NCBI GenBank assembly: GCA_013696535.1
Contig: JACCYI010000026.1
Coordinates: 1-11,110 of the forward strand
Source of the DNA: Solirubrobacterales bacterium
Lineage (GTDB): Bacteria; Actinomycetota; Thermoleophilia; Solirubrobacterales; Solirubrobacteraceae
Direction of reading: 5' to 3'
Length of the DNA stretch: 11,110 nucleotides
A program made the translations under genes and the position numbers. Positions within the stretch are counted from its first letter, which is position 1. Each line of letters opens with the position of its first letter. Under the pieces are notes generated by a model, which saw only the letters and a program-made list of their open reading frames with translations, had not been told where the DNA came from and did not search any database. Shown here in pieces: positions 5,989-11,110 of the stretch.

Positions 5989-7379
5989 CCCGAGCTGGGC
6001 AGACTCACGCGCGCCCGGGTGCCCGAGGAGTCCGAGTCGAGCTCGAGAGTGCCCCGGTGACGATCGACGACTATGCGCCGCGCCGACTCAAGGCCCAGTC
6101 CCGTGCCCTCACCGACCCCCTTGGTGGTGAAGAACGGGTCGAAGACGCGGGAGCGGATCTCGTCGGGGATACCCGGGCCCGTGTCGGCGATCTCGACCTC
6201 GACTCGGCCCTCCCGACCCGTCCGGGTGGTGATGGTCAGCGTGCCCGATCCGGCCAGGGCGTCGACGGCGTTGTCGAGCAGATTCGTCCAGACCTGGTTG
6301 AGCTCTGACCCGTGAGCGCTGAGGCGCGGTAGGTCGCGATCGTAGTCGCGGATGACCTCCAGGGTCCCCGTGTCGAGCTTGTGACCGAGGATGGTGAGCG
6401 TGGACTCGAGCCCCAGGTGCACGTCGACCTCCTGCTCGGCGCCCTGATCCATGTAGGAGTACTCCTTGACCGCGCCGACGAGAGCGGAGATCCGCTCCGT
6501 GCTCTCGCGCAGCTCGTCGGCCAACCCTTGGGCGGTCAGCGAGGCGGCGACCCAACGCAGCGCCGCCTCGCTCGCCGGGCCGGCCGAGGCGGCGACCTCG
6601 TCGAGCCAGGCCGCGTCGAGGCAGGCGGCGGCAAGCGGCTCGGCCACGGTCCACGGCTCTTGGACCCCCAAGGCCTCCAGGCGTTCCGTCATCGCGTCCT
6701 CGCGCGCAGAGGCGTCGAGCACATCGAGGACCTCGGCCCGAGCCGCTCGGGCGACCGCCTCGCGCTGGAGGGCGACGAGCCGCTCGGCTTGAAGTCGCTC
6801 CACGCCGGACTCGACGAAGGCGCCGAGGGTGCTCTGCACCGTCTCGAGAGCCTCCGCGAGTGACTCGACCGTCCGTCGCGCGGCCGCGGCGGGGTTGTTG
6901 AGCTCATGCGCGAGACCCGCCGAGAGGGTCCCGAGAGCCGCGAGCTTGTCCTGGCGCTGCACGAGCGCCTCGACTCGCTGGATGGTGTCGAGCATCGCGC
7001 GAACGGCCCCGCGCTCGACCGACCGTTCGGTGTGGACGAGCTCGAGGAAGTCGGCGGCCGGAAGCTCGCCGACCACGCACGGTGTCGTTGCGCGCATGCT
7101 CACCGTCCAGTCTCGTTCTGTGAGCAGGGAGATCGCGCCCATATAAGTCGGAGCGACGTTTCGACGCTCGGAGAGGTCGACGCCCCGGTGCGGTTGGATG
7201 GGTTGCGCCTCCCCTTCGAGCAGCAGGAGGAAATGGGAGGCCGGAGCACCGGCGCTGACCAGGTCCTCGCCTTCGGCGTGGCGGACCTCGCGCGTGCGCT
7301 GGGCGAGCCGAGCCAACACCGCATCGTCGAGCTCGGCGAAGAGCTCGACGCGGCGCAGCTCCTCGACGCCGATCGGCAC
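5985..7379 (-). CDS. soluble sensor histidine kinase with N-terminal cyclic-nucleotide-binding-like domain
   Basis: A 464-residue cytoplasmic kinase with no membrane segment. Residues 1-125 form a CAP-effector-like domain ([38 protein letters not shown], then [11 protein letters not shown]). A short helix leads to the H-box [18 protein letters not shown] with predicted phospho-acceptor His158. About 120 residues of alanine/glutamate-rich helix (180-290) separate this from the second dimerisation helix ([17 protein letters not shown], 296-312). The ATPase has the N-box [15 protein letters not shown] (361-375), G1 DTGPGIP (399-405), F-box FDPFFTTK (413-420) and G2 GTGLGL (425-430). The catalytic residues are all present. 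No response regulator is in the window. The start is GTG 7379, 9 nt after the DUF2382 gene, so the two are likely one transcript. The input ligand is unknown, and the classic cAMP phosphate-binding arginine motif is not evident. Confidence 0.93.
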   Translation of the reverse strand: MPIGVEELRRVELFAELDDAVLARLAQRTREVRHAEGEDLVSAGAPASHFLLLLEGEAQPIQPHRGVDLSERRNVAPTYMGAISLLTERDWTVSMRATTPCVVGELPAADFLELVHTERSVERGAVRAMLDTIQRVEALVQRQDKLAALGTLSAGLAHELNNPAAAARRTVESLAEALETVQSTLGAFVESGVERLQAERLVALQREAVARAARAEVLDVLDASAREDAMTERLEALGVQEPWTVAEPLAAACLDAAWLDEVAASAGPASEAALRWVAASLTAQGLADELRESTERISALVGAVKEYSYMDQGAEQEVDVHLGLESTLTILGHKLDTGTLEVIRDYDRDLPRLSAHGSELNQVWTNLLDNAVDALAGSGTLTITTRTGREGRVEVEIADTGPGIPDEIRSRVFDPFFTTKGVGEGTGLGLESARRIVVDRHRGTLELDSDSSGTRARVSLPSSG

Positions 7380-7388
7380 AGCCGAACC

Positions 7389-7766
7389 CTACCCGGCGGT
7401 CGGCGGGACCCGCTCGACTTCGACCTGCTCGCGTCGCACGTCGGCGACCATCTCGTGCTGTTCGGTCACGAGCTCCTTGTGCACGTGGACGCGTTCCACC
7501 GGCTTCACGCCCATGCTCACGACCGGCTCTTCGGCGGACAGCACCACGGTGTGGACGTCCTCGGCGAGCGGGGAACCGTCGTCGAACTCCTCGCCGGCCT
7601 CCTCATGCACGAGCTCCAGTTCTTCGCGCCGAACTTCGACGCTCAGCTGGACCGTCTCGGAGACGATGCGCTTGCGCAAACGTACCCGGCCCACCACCCG
7701 CGTGTGGACGTGGAATCCAAGCTCCTCTTCGGAGCGGGTGATCGCATCTTCGTTCGTCTGGTCCAT
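7389..7766 (-). CDS. DUF2382 (YsnF/AvaK-type) stress-associated protein
   Basis: A 125-residue, strongly acidic protein. ATG 7766 is preferred over an upstream in-frame start because GGAGGAGGG lies just before it and the extra N-terminal residues would come from relic DNA. It has two copies of the DUF2382 half-unit: ITRSEEELGFHVHTRVVG with RLRKRIVSETVQLSVEVRRE (9-48), and VVLSAEEPVVSMGVKP with VHVHKELVTEQHEMVADVRRE (74-113). The core pattern is V-x-V/L-x-K-x-x-V-T/S-E followed by V-x-V-R-R-E. The family is common in general-stress regulons, with no known enzymatic activity. There is no PRC-barrel domain, which often precedes DUF2382. It leads the kinase gene by 9 nt, suggesting shared expression. 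Confidence 0.88.
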   Translation of the reverse strand: MDQTNEDAITRSEEELGFHVHTRVVGRVRLRKRIVSETVQLSVEVRREELELVHEEAGEEFDDGSPLAEDVHTVVLSAEEPVVSMGVKPVERVHVHKELVTEQHEMVADVRREQVEVERVPPTAG

Positions 7767-7812
7767 GCCCTCCTCCTCCCCTCGAGGGCAGGACACCAAC
7801 CGCCTCGAGCGC

Positions 7813-7980
7813 TCAAGCCACAAGCCGGACGAAGACCGGACCACCTCCCGCGGCGCCCACCTCGATCAGCTCGAGCGCTGTGAAGTGTTGCTCTCTGGCG
7901 AGCGGGTCGACCTCTGGAGCCAGTGCCGTCAGGCGGCGGCGATCAAGCCCGACCCGGGTCGCCAGGACAAGGGCGAGCGC
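7813..7980 (-). pseudogene. internal relic of a DUF3037 protein
   Basis: On the minus strand this reads ALALVLATRVGLDRRRLTAL (1-20), continuing APEVDPLAREQHFTALELIE and GAAGGGPVFVRLVA to a TGA at 7813-7815. The pattern LDRRRLTALAPEVD followed by a glycine-rich GPV matches the middle of DUF3037 proteins, including the strand before LDR and the helix after it. The N-terminus (start codon and first strands) and the RF-x-W C-terminal half are gone. It directly follows a HipA-like relic, the usual gene order for this pair. No start codon fits. Confidence 0.5.
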
Positions 7981-8132
7981 GGGCACGCTCGGCTTCCTCG
8001 ACGAAGGAGCGCGGCGCCGCCAGGCGGTCGTGCAGGTACTCGGCGTAGGCGCTCGACGGCTCGGTGGCCCACGCCGCCGGGAACCGTGTCGCGCGACGGC
8101 GTGACGTACCGCGTGGCGGTGACGGTCCGCAT
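7943..8132 (-). pseudogene. collapsed relic of a HipA-like kinase gene
   Basis: ATG at 8132 opens MRTVTATRYVTPSRD, matching the start of actinobacterial HipA-family kinases (where the sequence continues with a glycine-rich loop). After about 15 codons the family match ends. In another frame, 8086-7943 reads RFPAAWATEPSSAYAEYLHD, then RLAAPRSFVEEAERARA and a TGA, which resembles the C-terminal tail of the same family. Roughly 600 nt coding for the kinase core, including all catalytic residues, is missing compared with a usual gene of about 250-270 codons, and the two pieces are out of frame. The DUF3037 relic that follows it supports the identification, since these two families are commonly adjacent. 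Confidence 0.5.
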
Positions 8133-8267
8133 GGTCATCGGTGCCAAGGAACCACCTGAGACAGGCGCCTTGCCTACCGGATTTCGGTTAAGTCAGTATG
8201 GTTACACTGTGAGCTGCGACCGGCCGGCGGCGCCAGGAGACCAATCCTGTGAGCGAAACGGTGGACG

Positions 8268-8594
8268 ATGGAGTCAAAGGAGATCTACGCATTCCGGATC
8301 TTCGTGACGGGGGAGTCGCTGCGATCGCAGCGGGCGATAGACAACTTACGCGGGCTCTGCGCCGCCGTGGTCGGCGCCGCCGCCGACATCGAGGTGGTCG
8401 ATGTGCTGATCAGTCCTGAACGGGCCGAGCAGGAGAAGGTGATCGCCACGCCGACCGTTCTGCGGCTGTCGCCTGCACCGGCGCGCAGGGTCATCGGCGA
8501 TCTGGCGGATTTCCACCTGGCCGCCGCCGCCGCCCTGGGGCTTCAGCGTTCTGGCCCACCGCCGACCGACGGACATGGCGATGACCGAGTCTGA
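8268..8594 (+). CDS. kaiB: KaiB-family protein
   Basis: A 108-residue KaiB-like thioredoxin-fold protein. In cyanobacteria KaiB switches fold, binds the KaiC N-terminal ring and helps reset its phosphorylation rhythm. Conserved features are YAFRIFVTG (7-15), SQRAIDNLRGLC (20-31), IEVVDVLISPERAEQEKVIATPT (41-63), and the RRVIGDL signature (73-79). The C-terminal 20 residues (GPPPTDGHGDDRV) are unusual and polar. The ATG at 8268 is the only possible in-frame start, since a TGA precedes it at 8250. Its own Shine-Dalgarno is weak; a good AGGAGA lies at 8235-8240. The gene overlaps kaiC by 20 nt, which implies translational coupling. The upstream DNA (8133-8267) holds only a weak TACACT at 8203-8208 as a possible -10 element, with no convincing -35. 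Confidence 0.93.
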   Translation: MESKEIYAFRIFVTGESLRSQRAIDNLRGLCAAVVGAAADIEVVDVLISPERAEQEKVIATPTVLRLSPAPARRVIGDLADFHLAAAAALGLQRSGPPPTDGHGDDRV

Positions 8595-10086
8595 GAACTT
8601 CCACCCCGTCCCGAAGCTCGAGACCGGAATCGCCGGGCTTGACCAGATTACGCTGGGCGGGCTTCCCCAGGGCCGGACGACGCTCGTCGCCGGCTCGACC
8701 GGCACGGGCAAGACGCAGCTCGCCCTCGAATTCCTGGTCCGCGGCATCGAGCAGCACGACCAGGCGGGAGTCTTCGTCACGTTCGAGGAGCGGCCCGAAG
8801 ACATCAGACGCAACGCCGCGTCGTTCGGCATCGACATCGCAAGCTGGGAGGCCTCGGGCCAGTGGGCCTTCGTGGACGCCTCCGATCCGGGGGCGGAGCC
8901 CGACGTCGTGGTCGGAGGCTACGACCTGGGCGGGCTCATCAGCCGGGTCGGTGACGCCGTCCAGCGCGTGTCGGCCACCCGCGTGTGCTTTGACTCGCTC
9001 GGAGCGGTCTTCAGCCGCTTCGCCGACGCCGCGGTCGTGCGATTCGAGCTGCAAAGGGCGGCCACCGCCCTCAGAGAGATGCGCGTGACCTCGATCCTGA
9101 CCGCCGAGCGCACCGAGGAATACGGCTCGATCTCCCGCTTCAACGTCGAGGAGTTCGTGGCTGACAACGTGATCCTCCTCCGCAACGTGCTCGAGCACGA
9201 GAAGCGCCGGCGGACCGTCGAGGTGCTCAAGCTTCGCGGCTCTCCACACCGAACCGGGGAGTGGGTGTTCACGATCGACTCCGAGGACGGTCTGGTCGTG
9301 CTCCCCCTCTCGGTCCTCGTCTCGCAGCAACCCGCTTCGATCCAGCGCGTCACTTCCGGCATCGCCGAACTCGACGAGATGTTCGACGGCGGCCTCTACC
9401 GCGACACGGTCGCCCTCGTCGCCGGTCCGACCGGCACTGGCAAGACACTGCTTACCACGCACTTCGTCGCGGCCGGCGTCGAAGCGGGGGAGCGGTGCCT
9501 GCTCTACACGTTCGAGGACAGCCGCGAGCAGCTGTTCCGCAACACCGCCAGCTGGGATCTCGACCTCGAGGCCATGGAAGCCACCGGCAGGCTGCGGATC
9601 ATCTGCGAGTACCCGGAGCTGGCTTCGCTCGAAGACCATTTCCTCTCCCTGAAGAAGGCGATCGACGACCTCAAGCCGGACCGGCTGGCGGTGGACAACA
9701 TCTCCGCGCTCGAGCGCGTGGCCACCGCCCGCGGGATGCGCGACACCGCCATCGGCCTGGGCGCGTATGTCAAGCAGCACCGCGTCACCACCCTGTTCAC
9801 CGCGAGCAGCGACCTGCTCGGCGGGTCCTCGATCACCGAGTCGCACCTGTCGACGCTCACGGACGTGATCGTCCTGCTCCGCTACGTGGAGCTCGACGCC
9901 GAGATGCGGCGCTCGCTCACGGTGCTCAAGATGCGAGGCTCGTCGCACGAGCGGGCGATCCGGGAGTACACGATCGACGACCAGGGCATGCAGATCGGCG
10001 AGCCCCTGGCCGGGGCCAACGGCGTGATCCTCCCGTCCGTCGCGGCGAGCCGCAGCAGGGCCGGCGCGCACTCGTCCAGCCCATGA
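8575..10086 (+). CDS. kaiC: KaiC-family double RecA-fold ATPase/kinase
   Basis: A 503-residue KaiC homologue with two tandem RecA-like domains. CI has Walker A GSTGTGKT (40-47), catalytic pair E71-E72 in VTFEERPED, and Walker B around CFD140. CII has Walker A GPTGTGKT (284-291), E314-D315 in YTFEDSREQL and Walker B around AVD374. The phosphorylation loop SSITESHLSTLTD (418-430) keeps equivalents of cyanobacterial T426, S431 and T432 (T421, S426, T427), and the CII end KMRGSSHERAIREYTI is typical. The C-terminal tail is short, ending GVILPSVAASRSRAGAHSSSP, and lacks the A-loop sequence that binds KaiA; no kaiA is present in this window. Start ATG 8575 lies inside kaiB; a second ATG two codons on is an alternative. 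Expected to be a hexameric autokinase/ATPase with KaiB. Whether it oscillates or acts as a simple timer is unknown. Confidence 0.96.
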   Translation: MAMTESENFHPVPKLETGIAGLDQITLGGLPQGRTTLVAGSTGTGKTQLALEFLVRGIEQHDQAGVFVTFEERPEDIRRNAASFGIDIASWEASGQWAFVDASDPGAEPDVVVGGYDLGGLISRVGDAVQRVSATRVCFDSLGAVFSRFADAAVVRFELQRAATALREMRVTSILTAERTEEYGSISRFNVEEFVADNVILLRNVLEHEKRRRTVEVLKLRGSPHRTGEWVFTIDSEDGLVVLPLSVLVSQQPASIQRVTSGIAELDEMFDGGLYRDTVALVAGPTGTGKTLLTTHFVAAGVEAGERCLLYTFEDSREQLFRNTASWDLDLEAMEATGRLRIICEYPELASLEDHFLSLKKAIDDLKPDRLAVDNISALERVATARGMRDTAIGLGAYVKQHRVTTLFTASSDLLGGSSITESHLSTLTDVIVLLRYVELDAEMRRSLTVLKMRGSSHERAIREYTIDDQGMQIGEPLAGANGVILPSVAASRSRAGAHSSSP

Positions 10087-10093
10087 TCCAGTC

Positions 10094-11110
10094 GTGATCG
10101 CGCCGGCGATCCCGGGGGGCGAGACGCTTCGAGCTTTCGCGTCGGCGGCTGGCGCCGGTGTGCTGGTGGTGGATGACACCGGCACGGTCCTGCTTTCCAA
10201 CGAGGTGGCTCAAGTGCTGCTCGACCGCACCGGCGAGGAGCTGGTCGGCGCGGTCCTCGGCTTTCCGCTGACACCCTCCGGCGTCTCGGAGATCGACGTG
10301 GTGGGGGGAGCAGAAAGCGTCCGGACTGTCGACATGCAGGTCACCGCGACGAACTGGGAGAACGAGCGCGCTTACGTGATCGCACTCACCGACGCCGGGC
10401 TGCGCAAGCGTGCCGTGCGGAGGCTGGCCGACAGCGAGGAGCGCTTCCGGGCCGTCTTCGAGCAGAGCCCTATCGGGCTGGCCGTCCTTGACGACGAGTC
10501 GCGCTTCGCCCGCGTCAACAACGCGCTGTGCCGCATGTTCGGGTACACGCGATCGGAGCTCGAACGGCGAACGCTCGGCGACATCGTCGGATCCGACTCG
10601 CTACCTGCCGACGAGAAGCTGGCTCAAGAGCTCTCGGATGGTCAGGGAACGGGGTACGACCTCGAGCGGTCGTTCGTCACCAAGGCGGGAGAGACCAGGT
10701 GGGCTCGCTTCATCACCTCGGTGATGAGCGGCTCCGCGGACGGGCATCCCCAGGTGATCGCCAGCGTGCAGGACGTCACGGAGCGCCAGGAGACGGACGC
10801 ACGAATGATCCGGCTCGCCCTGCACGACGAGCTCACCGGGCTGGCCAACCGGACCCTGGCGATGGATCGGCTACAGCTGGCCCAGGCGCGAGCCGACCGC
10901 AACGGCGCCTTCGTCGGCCTGCTCTTCCTCGACCTGGACGGCTTCAAGGCGGTCAACGACTCGCTGGGTCACGCGGTGGGGGACGCGCTCCTGATGGAGA
11001 CCGCGCGCCGCCTGCGCTCGGTCCTCCGACCCTCCGATACGGCCGCGCGCCTCGGCGGCGACGAGTTCGTGGTGTGCTGCGAAGACCTGGGTTCGGATGC
11101 CGTGGAAGCG
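10094..11110 (+). CDS. PAS-PAS-GGDEF diguanylate cyclase (3' end beyond window)
   Basis: A gene open for 339 codons to the edge of the window. GTG 10094 lies 7 nt after the kaiC stop. Residues 14-105 form a degenerate PAS domain (AGVLVVDDTGTVLLSNEVAQ). Residues 112-232 form a PAS plus PAC domain (ADSEERFRAVFEQSPIGLAV, ASVQDVTERQ). The GGDEF domain begins at HDELTGLANRTL (244-255), with metal-site FLDLDGFKAVNDSLGH (278-293) and the signature GGDEF (321-325). An I-site R312-P-S-D315 lies 5 residues before GGDEF, predicting product inhibition. The catalytic motif is intact, so active cyclic-di-GMP synthesis is likely. An EAL domain could follow outside the window. No membrane segment is seen so far. 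Cotranscription with kaiB-kaiC is inferred from the 7-nt gap; the Shine-Dalgarno is weak. Confidence 0.93.
   Translation, partial: MIAPAIPGGETLRAFASAAGAGVLVVDDTGTVLLSNEVAQVLLDRTGEELVGAVLGFPLTPSGVSEIDVVGGAESVRTVDMQVTATNWENERAYVIALTDAGLRKRAVRRLADSEERFRAVFEQSPIGLAVLDDESRFARVNNALCRMFGYTRSELERRTLGDIVGSDSLPADEKLAQELSDGQGTGYDLERSFVTKAGETRWARFITSVMSGSADGHPQVIASVQDVTERQETDARMIRLALHDELTGLANRTLAMDRLQLAQARADRNGAFVGLLFLDLDGFKAVNDSLGHAVGDALLMETARRLRSVLRPSDTAARLGGDEFVVCCEDLGSDAVEA

Noticed and set aside
6906..8307. Long plus-strand open frames (325 and 369 codons) across the kinase and DUF2382 genes
   Set aside because: They are antisense to confidently identified minus-strand genes and have low-complexity Ser/Arg/Thr-rich or His-rich translations.
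8491..10200. A 569-codon minus-strand open frame opposite kaiC
   Set aside because: It is the antisense shadow of kaiC: composition is rich in H, R, E and V typical of reverse-complement high-GC frames, no domain is recognisable, and kaiC motifs are certain.
1..11110. CRISPR arrays, tRNA or rRNA genes, insertion sequences, phage genes
   Set aside because: I saw no spaced direct repeats, cloverleaf-like sequence, rRNA core sequence, transposase or integrase motifs on either strand by eye.

Overview
The window looks like chromosomal DNA from a high-GC actinobacterium. Codon third positions are almost all G or C, several genes start with GTG, some starts have no Shine-Dalgarno sequence, and the protein styles (KaiB/KaiC, DUF2382, a PPOX-type flavoprotein, maleylacetate reductase, a cyclic-nucleotide-domain kinase) suggest the Thermoleophilia/Solirubrobacterales. 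That placement is inference from style; no rRNA or other phylogenetic marker is present.

Layout. 1-210: the end of an L,D-transpeptidase gene broken by two compensating frameshifts. 282-845 (+): a conserved hypothetical membrane-associated protein. 903-945: a large imperfect hairpin between convergent genes. 1028-2200 (-): a short TldD/PmbA-family protein, divergent across 26 bp (with a 12-bp perfect palindrome) from a PPOX-type FMN flavoprotein at 2227-2859 (+). 2864-3838 (-): a maleylacetate reductase. Directly upstream of it are two gene relics: a 5' piece of 4-hydroxyphenylpyruvate dioxygenase (-) and a 3' piece of a divergent Lrp/AsnC regulator (+). 4122-4595 (-): a polytopic membrane protein, preceded at 4644-4946 (-) by a small acetyltransferase-like protein. 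The latter is divergent from a LysR regulator at 5050-5988 (+), and the intergenic region holds a textbook T-N11-A dyad. 5985-7379 (-): a soluble sensor histidine kinase with a cyclic-nucleotide-type input domain, 9 nt downstream of a DUF2382 stress-type protein (7389-7766, -). 7813-8132 (-): collapsed relics of a HipA-like kinase / DUF3037 gene pair. 8268 to the end (+): a kaiB-kaiC-(PAS-PAS-GGDEF) operon; the last gene runs off the window.

Two themes stand out. First, the 3' end is a compact Kai operon without kaiA (in this window) whose third gene is a diguanylate cyclase, suggesting that KaiC state may be tied to cyclic-di-GMP signalling. Second, the rest contains several relics: L,D-transpeptidase, hppD, asnC, HipA-like kinase and DUF3037. 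Each keeps recognisable ends or motifs while the middle is missing or frameshifted, in regions that tools would otherwise label intergenic or fill with spurious open frames. Family assignments are from my recognition of motifs, not from database searches.
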